NCBI GenBank assembly: GCA_005046945.1
Contig: SUSS01000022.1
Coordinates: 1-42,819, forward strand
Source: Tissierella creatinini
GTDB taxonomy: Bacteria; Bacillota; Clostridia; Tissierellales; Tissierellaceae
Reading direction: 5' to 3'
DNA: 42,819 bases
A model generated the notes under the pieces. That model had not been told where the DNA came from and did not search any database. It was given only the letters and a program-made list of their open reading frames with translations. Positions 15,619 through 25,268 of the stretch are shown here, one piece after another. Made by a program: the position numbers and the translations under genes. Every line of letters starts with the position of its first letter. Position 1 is the stretch's first letter.

Positions 15619-17064
15619 ATGATTCTTAAAGAACTTCTTGGTAACTATCCGGTATTAAGGAGTGAAGGGTGTCTTGATTTAGATATAATTGGAATTGAGC
15701 ATGATTCAAGAATGATAAAAGAAAAGCATATCTTTATTGCGAAAAAAGGCTTCATAGACAATGGACATTTACACATTCAAGAGGCTATTGACAATGGTGC
15801 TATAGCCATTGTTCTTAGTGAAGAAATTCATACTTTAAGTAATATTACTTATATTTGGGTAGAGAATTCCAATGATGTTATAGGGTTTCTAGCGTCAAGA
15901 TTCTATGATTTTCCTCAAAATAAACTTAAGCTAATAGGTATAACAGGCACAAATGGGAAAACATCTACCACTTATTATATAAGAAGTATATTGGAGGAAT
16001 CCGGCCTAAGAACGGGACTTATAGGTACTATAGGAGCACTTATGGATGGGGAGAAAGAAAATCTAAACAACACTACTCCTGAGCCATTAGTGCTAATTAG
16101 AACCCTTAAATCCATGGTAGATAATAATATTACTACTTGTGTAATGGAGGTATCTTCCCATGCTCTTGCTTTAAAGCGAGTAGATTATCTTAACTTTGAC
16201 ATAGGAATATTTACAAATCTTACTAAGGATCATTTAGATTACCATAATACCATGGAAGAATATTTTCAAAGTAAGTTAAAATTGTTTTATAAAACAGATA
16301 AGTTTAATATTATTAATATAGATGATGAATATGGAAAACGGATAATTGATTTACATACCGCTTCCACACTAACATATAGTTTAAAAAATATCGGAGATAT
16401 ATATGCAAGCAATATAGTATATTTTATTGATAAGGTAAAATTTTTATTAAACTATAATAAAAAATCTATTGAAATTAACCTGAATGTACCAGGTAGGTTC
16501 AGTATTTACAATGCTTTAGCAGCTGCAGCCTGTGGTATTGCATTGAACTTAGAATTGGATATAATAAAGAAAGGTCTTGAATCTATACAGGGTGTGGAAG
16601 GTAGATTTGAAGTCGTTCCTATAAATAAAGGTTTTACTGTAATAATTGATTTTGCCCATACTGCAGATGGTTTGGAAAATGTACTGCAAATACTAGACCA
16701 ATTTGCAGAGGGTAGAAAAATAGTAGTCTTTGGTGCAGGAGGAAATAGGGACAGAAATAAAAGACCTGAAATGGGAGAGGCAGTGGGTAACCATGCGGAT
16801 ATAGCCATTGTAACATCAGATAATCCCAGAATGGAAGACCCTATCTTAATAATTGAGGATGTATTAGAAGGAATAAAAAGAACTAGTATAGACTATAAAA
16901 CCATAGAAGATAGGAAAGAGGCTATCGAATATGCACTTAATATAGCAAAGCCAAAAGATATAGTACTATTGGCTGGCAAAGGGCATGAACGATACATAAT
17001 AAAAGGAAATAAAAAGTATCCCTTTGATGAGAGAAAAATCGTCTTAGATTATCTAAGGGGATAA
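15619..17064 (+). CDS. murE: UDP-MurNAc-L-Ala-D-Glu:meso-diaminopimelate ligase
   Basis: MurE adds the third residue of the peptidoglycan stem peptide. The 481-residue Mur ligase shows the ATP loop ITGTNGKTST (about 107-116), a central domain with TNLTKDHLDYHNTMEEY, and the C-terminal DNPR motif in TSDNPRMEDP. DNPR marks meso-diaminopimelate as substrate rather than lysine. The AGKGHERY segment near the end is also typical. A GTG at 15601 would add six residues, but ATG 15619 with GGGGGGAAG upstream is the better start. mraY follows after 22 bases. Confidence 0.96.
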   Translation: MILKELLGNYPVLRSEGCLDLDIIGIEHDSRMIKEKHIFIAKKGFIDNGHLHIQEAIDNGAIAIVLSEEIHTLSNITYIWVENSNDVIGFLASRFYDFPQNKLKLIGITGTNGKTSTTYYIRSILEESGLRTGLIGTIGALMDGEKENLNNTTPEPLVLIRTLKSMVDNNITTCVMEVSSHALALKRVDYLNFDIGIFTNLTKDHLDYHNTMEEYFQSKLKLFYKTDKFNIINIDDEYGKRIIDLHTASTLTYSLKNIGDIYASNIVYFIDKVKFLLNYNKKSIEINLNVPGRFSIYNALAAAACGIALNLELDIIKKGLESIQGVEGRFEVVPINKGFTVIIDFAHTADGLENVLQILDQFAEGRKIVVFGAGGNRDRNKRPEMGEAVGNHADIAIVTSDNPRMEDPILIIEDVLEGIKRTSIDYKTIEDRKEAIEYALNIAKPKDIVLLAGKGHERYIIKGNKKYPFDERKIVLDYLRG

Positions 17065-17086
17065 AGAACTTGAGAGGAGTAGTTTA

Positions 17087-18061
17087 ATGGATTATTTTCA
17101 TATAATAGGAGCAATTGCAATATCATTTATTATAAGTCTTATATTAGGACCAATCATTATACCTTTGCTAAAAAGGTTAAAAATTGGGCAGAGCATAAGA
17201 GAGGATGGTCCCCAATCTCATCTCACCAAGTCAGGAACTCCAACTATGGGTGGCTTAATCATCTTTGTATCTTTAATTATAACTGTCTTTACTTCCGGGC
17301 AAAGAATATTAACCAAGGATGTAATTCTTCTAACGATAACTACATTAGGCTTTGGGCTTATTGGGTTTTTAGATGATTATATAAAGATAGTTAAACATAG
17401 AAACCTAGGATTAAGAGCATATCAGAAGTTCTTAGCTCAAGTATTCTTAGCTGTTGTTCTTGCTGTATATCAATCTAAAACCTCTGCCTTTGAAACAAGA
17501 GTTTTAGTTCCTTTTCTTCAGGATCAATATCTGGATTTAGGGGTGCTTTATATTCCTTTCATAGTATTTGTCGTAGTGGGAACAGTAAACAGTGTAAATC
17601 TTACTGATGGCCTTGATGGTCTTGCATCAGGTATATCTATTATTGTATTGGCATTTTTCAGCATTGTTGCTATGAGTTGGGGAATGGAAAGCCTTCCTAT
17701 AGCAGTTTTTTCATCAGCATTGGCAGGAGCCTGCTTAGGCTTTTTAATATATAATGCACATCCTGCCAAGGTTTTTATGGGTGATACCGGTTCTCTTGGA
17801 TTAGGTGGAGCCATAGCAGCAATAGCCATATTGATGAAACTACCACTTATTCTTCCCATAGTGGGAGGTATCTTCTTTGTTGAGACCTTGTCAGTAATTA
17901 TTCAAGTGGTTTCCTTTAAGCTAACAGGAAAAAGAGTGTTTTTAATGAGTCCTCTACATCACCATTTTGAACATAAGGGTTGGAAGGAAACGAAAGTTGT
18001 AGGTGTATTTTGGTTTATAACAGTAATACTTTGCATTATAGGAATTTTAAGTTTAATCTAG
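17087..18061 (+). CDS. mraY: Phospho-MurNAc-pentapeptide translocase
   Basis: MraY joins UDP-MurNAc-pentapeptide to undecaprenyl phosphate to make lipid I. The 324-residue protein has about ten membrane segments and the conserved loops: GPQSHLTKSGTPTMGG near the N-terminus, LGFLDDYIKI-like GFLDDYIK with the Mg-binding aspartates, NLTDGLDGLASG, FMGDTGSLGLGG and the cytoplasmic SPLHHHFE. ATG 17087 has GAGAGGAG upstream. Position between murE and murD is standard. Confidence 0.97.
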   Translation: MDYFHIIGAIAISFIISLILGPIIIPLLKRLKIGQSIREDGPQSHLTKSGTPTMGGLIIFVSLIITVFTSGQRILTKDVILLTITTLGFGLIGFLDDYIKIVKHRNLGLRAYQKFLAQVFLAVVLAVYQSKTSAFETRVLVPFLQDQYLDLGVLYIPFIVFVVVGTVNSVNLTDGLDGLASGISIIVLAFFSIVAMSWGMESLPIAVFSSALAGACLGFLIYNAHPAKVFMGDTGSLGLGGAIAAIAILMKLPLILPIVGGIFFVETLSVIIQVVSFKLTGKRVFLMSPLHHHFEHKGWKETKVVGVFWFITVILCIIGILSLI

Positions 18062-18079
18062 CAAAGGATAGTGGGGTAA

Positions 18080-19438
18080 ATGTATTTAAAAGATAAAAGA
18101 ATTCTAATATTAGGATTAGGGATTACCGGAATTTCTGCTATAAAGGCTGTACATCAGCAGGGAGGTCATATAGTAATACATGATTCTAAAGCTGAAGAAA
18201 AATTAAAGGATATATTGGAAGAAGTTAAGAATATACCTATGACAAAGTATTTAGCTAAAGATGATATAGACTTGAAAGGTATAGACCTAATAGTAAAAAG
18301 TCCTGGAATACCTCCCTATGCAACTATAGTAAAAAGGGCTCTTGAAAACAATATAGAAGTCATCACCGATATTGAGCTGGCATATAGACTTTCTAAAACC
18401 AAGAATTTTATAGCTATTACTGGGACTAATGGTAAGACTACTTGTACAACTTTAATAGGTGAGATATTCAAAAAAGCAGGGATTAATACACATGTTGTAG
18501 GAAACATAGGTACCGGAATCCTAGAAAAGATAGTTGAGGAAAAAGAAAAAGACCTTTTTGTTATTGAATGCTCTAGCTTTCAATTAGAGCATATAAGTAC
18601 ATTTAAACCAAGAGTAAGCCTTATAACAAATATAACTCCTGATCATTTAGATTGGCATGGGAACTTTGATAGTTATAAAAAGGCAAAACTCAATATTATG
18701 AAGAACCAAGATTCTAAAGACTACTTAATCTTAAACTACGATGATCCTATTTTAAGAAAGCTAAATAGTACTATTAAGCCAAAAGTTATATGGTTTAGCA
18801 TCAAAGAGGAACTTTCCCATGGAATATACATTAAAGATAATTATATAGTCATAAGTTATGGTATAGAGTCAAGAAAGTTGATGCCTTATTCCCAACTTAA
18901 GATTCTTGGAAAACATAATCTTGAAAATGCACTTGCCTGCATAGGTGTGTCCATAGCCATAGGTATAGATTATAGTATTATTCGCCAAGTCCTAGCTTCA
19001 TTTCGTGGAGTAGAGCATAGAATCGAGTATGTGGCTGTAAAGAATGGTATAACATTTTACAATGATTCTAAGGGAACCAATTGTGATGCTAGTATAAAGG
19101 CAATCGAAGCAGTGGATTCTCCAATAATCTTAATAGCCGGTGGTTATGATAAGGGTTCAAACTTCGATGAGTTTATAAAAAGCTTTAAGGGTAAGGTAAA
19201 GATTTTGATCTTACTGGGGCAAACTAAGGAGAGGCTTAAAGAAGCCGCTATAAATAATGGATTTGTAAATATTTATGAGGTTAATTCTATGAAAAAGGCA
19301 GTTGAGTTGTCATATGAGTTAGGGGAAATTGGAGATAAGGTCTTGCTTTCTCCTGCATGTGCCAGCTGGGATATGTATTCTTCATATGAAGTAAGAGGAA
19401 ATGACTTTAAGGATGCTGTCAGGAAATTAATGGAGTGA
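18080..19438 (+). CDS. murD: UDP-MurNAc-L-alanine:D-glutamate ligase
   Basis: MurD adds D-glutamate to UDP-MurNAc-L-Ala in the cytoplasm. The 452-residue protein has an N-terminal Rossmann-like domain (ILILGLGITGISAIKA), the ATP loop AITGTNGKTTCT (residues 112-123), the NITPDHLDWHGNFDSYKKAK motif and, near the C-terminus, FYNDSKGTNCDASIKAI and LLSPACASWDMY. Length is normal. ATG 18080 follows mraY by 18 bases with GTGGGGTAA upstream. Confidence 0.97.
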   Translation: MYLKDKRILILGLGITGISAIKAVHQQGGHIVIHDSKAEEKLKDILEEVKNIPMTKYLAKDDIDLKGIDLIVKSPGIPPYATIVKRALENNIEVITDIELAYRLSKTKNFIAITGTNGKTTCTTLIGEIFKKAGINTHVVGNIGTGILEKIVEEKEKDLFVIECSSFQLEHISTFKPRVSLITNITPDHLDWHGNFDSYKKAKLNIMKNQDSKDYLILNYDDPILRKLNSTIKPKVIWFSIKEELSHGIYIKDNYIVISYGIESRKLMPYSQLKILGKHNLENALACIGVSIAIGIDYSIIRQVLASFRGVEHRIEYVAVKNGITFYNDSKGTNCDASIKAIEAVDSPIILIAGGYDKGSNFDEFIKSFKGKVKILILLGQTKERLKEAAINNGFVNIYEVNSMKKAVELSYELGEIGDKVLLSPACASWDMYSSYEVRGNDFKDAVRKLME

Positions 19439-19442
19439 TATA

Positions 19443-20570
19443 ATGGAGCGAAACAAGAAGCTAGTAAGAAAAAAGTCTGTAGACTTCATACTCTTAATAG
19501 CCATAATTGCATTAGTTTTTATAGGTATAGTTATGGTATTTAGTGCCTCCTGGCCTGAAGCCATGGTGGATTTTAAGGATGGCTATCATTTCTTTAGAAA
19601 ACAACTTGTATCAGCAGCTGCAGGTTTTATTGGCATGATATTCATGATGAATTTCAACTACCGATATTTTAAAAAGTTTGCCTTTCCCATATATATGTTG
19701 TCCCTTCTATCTGGACTCCTATTGTTTACGCCCTTAGGTGTTGAATTGAAAGGGGCTACAAGATGGATAAATCTGGGCTTTACAACTTTTATGCCATCTG
19801 ATGCAATCAAATTCGGATCAATAATTTTCTTTGCTGCTTTTCTTTCAAATAAGAAGGAAAAAATAAGCACCTTAACCGTTGGAACTATACCTTCATTAGG
19901 AATTATCGGACTATCTTGTTTATTTATTTATCTTCAGCCTGATTTAGGTACTACTTTGACCCTTGCTGGTGCCTTGATGGGGATGTTTTTTGTTGCTGGT
20001 ATGAAATTAAGCCATATGCTTGTAATAGGCGGAGGAGCAGCTGCATTTTTATTCTATGCTATTACAGGTGAGGGAAATGAATATAGAATGGATAGATGGA
20101 CGACATTTGTAGACCCCTTTGCAGATAAGCTAGGAAAGGGATGGCAGGTAGTACAGTCCTTATATGCATTGGGTTCAGGTGGATTATTTGGTTTAGGTTT
20201 AGGTAAGAGCAGGCAGAAATTCTTCTATATACCTGAAGCCTATAATGACTTTATTTTTTCCATTATCGGTGAAGAATTAGGTTTATTTGGTACACTACTA
20301 GTATTATTTTTATTTCTTGTAGCAATATGGAGAGGCATAATTATTGCATTAAAAACAGAAGACCTTTTTGGTTGCTATTTAGCTTCTGGAATTACAGCTC
20401 TAATTACAGTTCAAACTCTAATCAATATTGCTGTAGTAACTTCATCTATACCAACGACAGGTATAACTTTGCCATTTATTAGTTATGGAGGAACATCACT
20501 ACTTTTCTATATGTCTGGAATTGGAATTTTATTAAATATTTCAAGATATGCAAAATTGGATAGGGGCTGA
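19443..20570 (+). CDS. ftsW: SEDS peptidoglycan polymerase FtsW/SpoVE
   Basis: A 375-residue membrane protein with about ten segments that polymerises lipid II at the septum together with a class B PBP. Family features are FSASWPEAMVDF near the start, the RWINLG segment with the family Arg-Trp, and the strongly conserved TTGITLPFISYGGTSLL near residues 340-356. RMDRWTTFVDPFADKLGKGWQ is the large loop typical of FtsW/RodA/SpoVE. Its position between murD and murG is that of ftsW in vegetative clusters and of spoVE in spore formers; sequence alone does not separate the two. ATG 19443 is four bases after the murD stop. Confidence 0.93.
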   Translation: MERNKKLVRKKSVDFILLIAIIALVFIGIVMVFSASWPEAMVDFKDGYHFFRKQLVSAAAGFIGMIFMMNFNYRYFKKFAFPIYMLSLLSGLLLFTPLGVELKGATRWINLGFTTFMPSDAIKFGSIIFFAAFLSNKKEKISTLTVGTIPSLGIIGLSCLFIYLQPDLGTTLTLAGALMGMFFVAGMKLSHMLVIGGGAAAFLFYAITGEGNEYRMDRWTTFVDPFADKLGKGWQVVQSLYALGSGGLFGLGLGKSRQKFFYIPEAYNDFIFSIIGEELGLFGTLLVLFLFLVAIWRGIIIALKTEDLFGCYLASGITALITVQTLINIAVVTSSIPTTGITLPFISYGGTSLLFYMSGIGILLNISRYAKLDRG

Positions 20571-20575
20571 TTTAA

Positions 20576-21685
20576 GTGAAATATCTACTGTCTGGAGGAG
20601 GTACAGGAGGTCATATCTATCCTGCACTTGCCATAGCCAATGAGATAAAGAGTCAAAATAAAGATGCAGAAATTCTATTTGTAGGGACTAATAAAGGCTT
20701 AGAAGCTGAGTTAGTGCCTAAATCAGGATACAATTTCAAAACCATTAGAGTTAGCGGTATGCCTAGGAGACTAAATAAGGAATCATTTATTGCCTTAAGA
20801 GAACTCCTACATGGGCTTAGTGAAGCAAAGAGGATAATAAAAGAATATAAACCCGATATAGTTATAGGTACAGGAGGATATGTTAGTGGCCCTGTAGTTT
20901 TTATGGCAAAGAAAAGGGGTATTCCCGTACTTATACATGAACAAAATGCTTTTCCGGGAATTACTAATAAAATCTTAGGAAGCCAAGCTGATAAAATAGC
21001 CGTAACCTTTGATGAGGCAAGAAAGTATTTTAAACACCCTGAAAGAGTGGTAAAAACTGGGAATCCTATAAGAAAACAAATACTTGAAGTCGACAAATCT
21101 TTAGCATATAATAAGCTAAAAATTAAACCTACCAAACCCTTTATACTATCCTTTGGAGGTAGTGGTGGGCAAAAAAAACTAAATGATGCATTCTTTCAAA
21201 TCATAAAAAATTATAAAGATAGTGACGATTACCAACTAATTCATGTAACTGGAAGTAGAATGTACGATTCCTTTATGGAAAGGATCAAAAATGAAAAAAT
21301 TGTGGTACATGAGAACTTAAGAGTCTTACCATATTTTTATGATATGCCTGAAGCCTTAAATATTGCTGATATTATAGTTACTAGTGCCGGAGCAATTACT
21401 TTAGCTGAGATTTCAGCTGTAGGTGTTCCAAGTATTTTAATACCTAAAGCATATACTGCTGAAAACCATCAGGAATATAATGCTAGGGTGTTTGAAGAAA
21501 ATAAAGCAGCCATTTTATTATTGGAAAAGGACCTTACTCCGAAATTATTATATAATAATATTATGAATCTTATTAAGGATAAGGACAGACTAAAAACCAT
21601 GGGCACAAATAGTAAAAAATTGGGCGATATTCATGCCGCTAGAAAAATTTCAGACCTAATCGAAGAACTTCTTAAAAAAAAGTAA
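20576..21685 (+). CDS. murG: Lipid II synthase MurG
   Basis: MurG adds GlcNAc to lipid I on the inner face of the membrane. The 369-residue GT-B protein begins LLSGGGTGGHIYPALAIA, the membrane and donor loop of the family. It also shows GTGGYVSGPVV, HEQNAFPGITN, and the C-terminal donor site SAGAITLAEISAVGVPSILIP followed by NHQEYNA. The start is GTG 20576, five bases after ftsW, with TAGGGGCTGA upstream. It has no obvious membrane segment, as expected for a peripheral enzyme. Confidence 0.96.
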   Translation: MKYLLSGGGTGGHIYPALAIANEIKSQNKDAEILFVGTNKGLEAELVPKSGYNFKTIRVSGMPRRLNKESFIALRELLHGLSEAKRIIKEYKPDIVIGTGGYVSGPVVFMAKKRGIPVLIHEQNAFPGITNKILGSQADKIAVTFDEARKYFKHPERVVKTGNPIRKQILEVDKSLAYNKLKIKPTKPFILSFGGSGGQKKLNDAFFQIIKNYKDSDDYQLIHVTGSRMYDSFMERIKNEKIVVHENLRVLPYFYDMPEALNIADIIVTSAGAITLAEISAVGVPSILIPKAYTAENHQEYNARVFEENKAAILLLEKDLTPKLLYNNIMNLIKDKDRLKTMGTNSKKLGDIHAARKISDLIEELLKKK

Positions 21686-21738
21686 CCCAAGTTTTTTCTT
21701 TGCATACTATATTCATATAGTGCAATGGAGGTGGGTGA

Positions 21739-22992
21739 ATGGAAAGGTATGTTATCAATGGAGGGCATAGGCTCGCTGGTGAAATAAGCATACAAGGTGC
21801 AAAGAATGCAGTATTGCCTGTATTGGCTGCTTCTGTAATTTCAGGTAAAATTAGCACCATTACTAATATTCCGAATCTTCGAGATGTGGATATGATGATA
21901 AAAATACTTGATTCACTAGGAGCTAAAACTCATACTGAAGGAGGTACTGTCACAGTAGATTCATCTACGATAGATAAGGTTGAGTTGCCGGAGGAACTAG
22001 TGAGAGAAATGAGGTCGTCGATTATTATAATGGGTGCCATGCTGGCAAGGTTTGGTGAAGTAAAGATTGCCTTTCCTGGTGGCTGTGAGATAGGACTTAG
22101 ACCAATAGACCTACATCTAAAAGGACTTAGGCAAATGGGTGCCATTATTTATGAAGCACATGGCTTTCTAGATTGCAAAACTACAGGGCTTAAAGGATGC
22201 GAAATTCAGTTGGACTATCCTTCTGTGGGAGCTACTGAAAACATCATGTTAGCTGCAGTAACAGCAGAAGGTACTACAACTATCATAAATGCAGCTAGGG
22301 AGCCGGAATTAATAGATCTTCAAAATTACTTAAATAATGCAGGTGCTAAAGTCATAGGGGCTGGTAGCTCTTGTATAACCATTGAAGGGGTTAAGGAATT
22401 AAGACGTTGTGATCATACAATTATACCTGATAGAATCGTTGCGGGAACATATATGACAGCTGCAGTCCTAACTGGAGGAGAATTATTTCTTAAGGATATA
22501 ATTACAGATCATATCTTAAGTATTATAGCCAAGCTTAAGGAAGCTGGAGCAATAGTATATGCTAATGGAAATTCATTGAAGATTATAGGGCCTAATAGGC
22601 CATCAGCCATTGAGATGCTGCAGACACTTCCATATCCAGGTTTTCCTACAGATATGCAAGCCCAGATAATGACCTTATTAACTATTGGAAATGGAACCAG
22701 CATTATAAATGAAACCATATTTGAAAATAGGTTTAAGCAAGCAGAAGAGTTGCTCAGGATGGGAGCAAATATCAAAACCTTTGGCAAAGTTGCTGTAATC
22801 AAGGGAGTAAAGGAGCTAACAGGGGCAAAGGTAAGTGCTAAAGATTTAAGAGGTGGAGCTTCCCTTGTTCTAGCTGGACTTATTGCAAAGGGCACAACAG
22901 AGATTTGTAATATTTATCATATTAATCGAGGTTATGATAATATGATAGAAATTTTGACGAATCTCGGTGCTGACATCCGATTAGAGAAATAG
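21739..22992 (+). CDS. murA: UDP-GlcNAc 1-carboxyvinyltransferase
   Basis: MurA transfers enolpyruvate from PEP to UDP-GlcNAc, the first step towards UDP-MurNAc. The 417-residue protein shows ISIQGAKNAVLPVLAA with the active Lys (near residue 22-25), the loop PGGCEIGLRPIDLH with the fosfomycin-binding Cys (near residue 117) and the C-terminal DLRGGASLVLAGL. The Cys rather than Asp at the loop means fosfomycin sensitivity is expected. ATG 21739 has ATGGAGGTGG upstream. A 53-base gap separates it from murG. Confidence 0.96.
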   Translation: MERYVINGGHRLAGEISIQGAKNAVLPVLAASVISGKISTITNIPNLRDVDMMIKILDSLGAKTHTEGGTVTVDSSTIDKVELPEELVREMRSSIIIMGAMLARFGEVKIAFPGGCEIGLRPIDLHLKGLRQMGAIIYEAHGFLDCKTTGLKGCEIQLDYPSVGATENIMLAAVTAEGTTTIINAAREPELIDLQNYLNNAGAKVIGAGSSCITIEGVKELRRCDHTIIPDRIVAGTYMTAAVLTGGELFLKDIITDHILSIIAKLKEAGAIVYANGNSLKIIGPNRPSAIEMLQTLPYPGFPTDMQAQIMTLLTIGNGTSIINETIFENRFKQAEELLRMGANIKTFGKVAVIKGVKELTGAKVSAKDLRGGASLVLAGLIAKGTTEICNIYHINRGYDNMIEILTNLGADIRLEK

Positions 22993-23006
22993 CAGCTTTT
23001 GCTGCT
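22991..23006 (+). other. Small hairpin between murA and divIB
   Basis: AGCAGC-TTTT-GCTGCT begins at the murA stop codon and forms a perfect six-base-pair stem with a T4 loop. No T tract follows, so it is unlikely to stop transcription. It could stabilise the upstream mRNA end. Confidence 0.4.
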
Positions 23007-23039
23007 GATAATTTGTGGGACAACTTTTGAGGTGATAGG

Positions 23040-23792
23040 ATGAAAAAGACTACAAGGGTTGAAAGAAAAAGATACAGAAGAAAAATTATGTTTAGAATGG
23101 TTCTAATGCTTACGCTTATAACCATTGGTCTTGCATACGCCTTTAAATCTGAGTTTTTTAATATAGATAATATAATCATTGATGGGGACAAGCTTGTGTC
23201 TGAGGAAACAATCATTACAGCCTCAGCTATAAACAAAGGGGAAAATTTATTTAAAGTGAATACTAATGATGCTGAAAAGTATCTAGAGAAGTTGCCATAT
23301 ATTAAAGTTTCTCATATAAAGCGGAAGCCTCCAAATACTATCAATATTTGGATTGAAGAAAGAGTCCCTGTCCTACAGATAAAATCCTTGGCAACATATA
23401 TGCTAATAGATCATGAAGGAATTGTACTAGAAAATCAAGATAAGAAATCTGAAATCCTTCCAGCCATAGTGGGATATAATATTACTGCTAAAGAACCAGG
23501 TCAAAATATAAAAGAAGATGAATTAGGTATTAAATTAGAGGATTTTTTTACAAAAAATGATATAATTAATATTATTAAGAAAATAAATACCATAAATGTA
23601 GATTTAAATGAAGAAATTAATATTGATTTAAATAATGGTATAAGTGTTGCCTTTGGACCACTAGATAATGTAGAATATAAGTTAAGGTTATTAGATAGAA
23701 TCTTAATCGATATAGAGAACAGACAGTTAAAGTGTAAAATGATTATAATGAACAAGGGTGAAAATCCCATATTGGTACTTGACAATGAATAG
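23040..23792 (+). CDS. divIB: Cell division protein DivIB/FtsQ
   Basis: A 250-residue bitopic protein. A short basic N-terminus (KKTTRVERKRYRRK) precedes one membrane segment (about 17-34). An outside POTRA domain follows (FFNIDNIIIDGDKLVSEETI then GENLFKVNTNDAEKYLEKLPYIK and IKRKPPNTINIWIEERVPV), then the beta domain. This order is diagnostic for FtsQ/DivIB, which ties FtsL and DivIC into the division complex. ATG 23040 has TTGAGGTGATAGG upstream. Confidence 0.92.
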   Translation: MKKTTRVERKRYRRKIMFRMVLMLTLITIGLAYAFKSEFFNIDNIIIDGDKLVSEETIITASAINKGENLFKVNTNDAEKYLEKLPYIKVSHIKRKPPNTINIWIEERVPVLQIKSLATYMLIDHEGIVLENQDKKSEILPAIVGYNITAKEPGQNIKEDELGIKLEDFFTKNDIINIIKKINTINVDLNEEINIDLNNGISVAFGPLDNVEYKLRLLDRILIDIENRQLKCKMIIMNKGENPILVLDNE

Positions 23793-23801
23793 AGGGATAG
23801 G

Positions 23802-24530
23802 ATGAAAAAAAGAGGTAATTATCTTGCCATAGTAGTTTTGTCTGTCTTCTTAGGCTTGATTTTATCAATTCAGTTTAAGACAATTGCTAAATCTGTCGGT
23901 GAAGGTATATTACCGACACAAAGGGCACAACAGTTAGCTCTTGAGCTGAAGAAGGCTCAGTCAGACAGAGATGCTCAGGCAAATAGAATTGAGGAGCTAG
24001 AGAGTAAAATAGAACAGTATGAAAAGGGTGGAGTAGAGAACAACCTATATGCTGAAAATCTTTATAAGGATACAATGAAATATAGAATATTAGCCGGATA
24101 TGTGGATCTAGAAGGTCCGGGTATCATTTTGGAGATAAACGATCCCCCGGTTGATGTTCAATATGGTGAAGGCTATAGCATAGTGGATGAACTCGATTTA
24201 ATTCTTCAAGTAATAAGTGTTTTAAATGCAGCAGATGCTGAAGCAATATCCATTAATGATCAAAGATATACTTCCTTTACTGAGGTAGTAAGAGCTGGCA
24301 ATCATATAGTAATTAATGGAGTGCCAGTTAGCTCTCCTATAATCATTAAAGCTATTGGTAATCCTGATACACTTGAATCAGCCTTAGCAATCAAGAGAGG
24401 CATAGTATGGCAATTAAGAAATTATGATTATATTGTACATTTGACCCAGGACAAAAATATTTCTATTCCCAAATATCGGAAGGTGAAGGAATTCATTTAT
24501 TCAAGTCCTGTAGAAGAAACAGTGAATTGA
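23802..24530 (+). CDS. DUF881 family protein, first copy
   Basis: A 242-residue protein with an N-terminal membrane segment (YLAIVVLSVFLGLILSIQF), a coiled coil (about 42-80: ALELKKAQSDRDAQANRIEE) and an outside domain with the DUF881 hallmarks VDLEGPGIILEINDP, LNAADAEAISINDQRYTSF and INGVPVSSPIIIKAIGNPDTL. DUF881 proteins are usual between divIB and ftsZ in Firmicutes and Actinobacteria; function is unproven, with links to division. It starts nine bases after divIB and ends directly before the second copy. Confidence 0.9.
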   Translation: MKKRGNYLAIVVLSVFLGLILSIQFKTIAKSVGEGILPTQRAQQLALELKKAQSDRDAQANRIEELESKIEQYEKGGVENNLYAENLYKDTMKYRILAGYVDLEGPGIILEINDPPVDVQYGEGYSIVDELDLILQVISVLNAADAEAISINDQRYTSFTEVVRAGNHIVINGVPVSSPIIIKAIGNPDTLESALAIKRGIVWQLRNYDYIVHLTQDKNISIPKYRKVKEFIYSSPVEETVN

Positions 24531-24542
24531 TTGGAGGAGAGC

Positions 24543-25268
24543 ATGAAAAATCAAAATCCAAAGATCATTTTAGGCTTATTTAGTATTATCGTTGGAATTC
24601 TCATTTCTACGCAAATGAAATTGAAAGTAGAATCCATAGCTCCGATAACTCTTAAATCACTTCAAACCACTAAGGATGAAATCACATTTCTAAATAATGA
24701 AATATATGAAATGGAAAAGATTATTGAACAAAAGGAAGAAGAACTCCAGACTATAATGGATATTCATAAGGGAGAAGAAAATATCGTGGACATCCTCCAG
24801 GATGATCTTGAAGTAAATATGACTAGTTCAGGTAGGACAGCCTTAGAGGGTCCGGGAATTAAGATTACCATGTACGATAATATGTCATCCGAAATCATAG
24901 GTTTAGATATAAATGATGATGTAATACACGACGTAGATATTTTAAATATATTAAATGACTTAAAAATAGCTGGTGCTGAAGCAATCAGCATCAATGATCA
25001 AAGGGTGGTAGCTACATCTGAGATAATATGTGGAGGACCAATAATTAGAATCAATGGTAAAAGCATTGGAACTCCCTTTTTTATAAAGGCCATTGGAGAT
25101 CCAAAGCTACTGATGGCATCAGTAAATGCACCTGGTACGTATGGGGATATTTTGAGGTCTGTTTATCAAATTGGATTTGAGCCCGAATTACAGGAAAGTA
25201 TTCGAATTCCAGCATATAAGGGAAATTTCAATTATACCTATGCTAAGCCAGTAGGAGAGGGTGAGTAA
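24543..25268 (+). CDS. DUF881 family protein, second copy
   Basis: A 241-residue paralogue of the preceding gene with the same build: membrane segment (IILGLFSIIVGILISTQM), acidic coiled coil (EIYEMEKIIEQKEEELQTI) and a DUF881 domain showing TALEGPGIKITMYD, LKIAGAEAISINDQRVVAT and GKSIGTPFFIKAIGDPKLL. The frame opens with TTG at 24531, but GGAGGAGAGC just before ATG 24543 fixes the start there. The two copies differ widely outside the shared motifs, so the duplication is old and the proteins may form a hetero-pair. Confidence 0.9.
   Translation: MKNQNPKIILGLFSIIVGILISTQMKLKVESIAPITLKSLQTTKDEITFLNNEIYEMEKIIEQKEEELQTIMDIHKGEENIVDILQDDLEVNMTSSGRTALEGPGIKITMYDNMSSEIIGLDINDDVIHDVDILNILNDLKIAGAEAISINDQRVVATSEIICGGPIIRINGKSIGTPFFIKAIGDPKLLMASVNAPGTYGDILRSVYQIGFEPELQESIRIPAYKGNFNYTYAKPVGEGE

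Noticed and set aside
20653-21135. 160-codon minus-strand frame inside murG
   Set aside because: Antisense shadow of a clear murG gene, no ribosome site or motif.
22509-22895. 128-codon minus-strand frame inside murA
   Set aside because: Antisense shadow of murA, Pro/Ser/Ala rich as such shadows often are.
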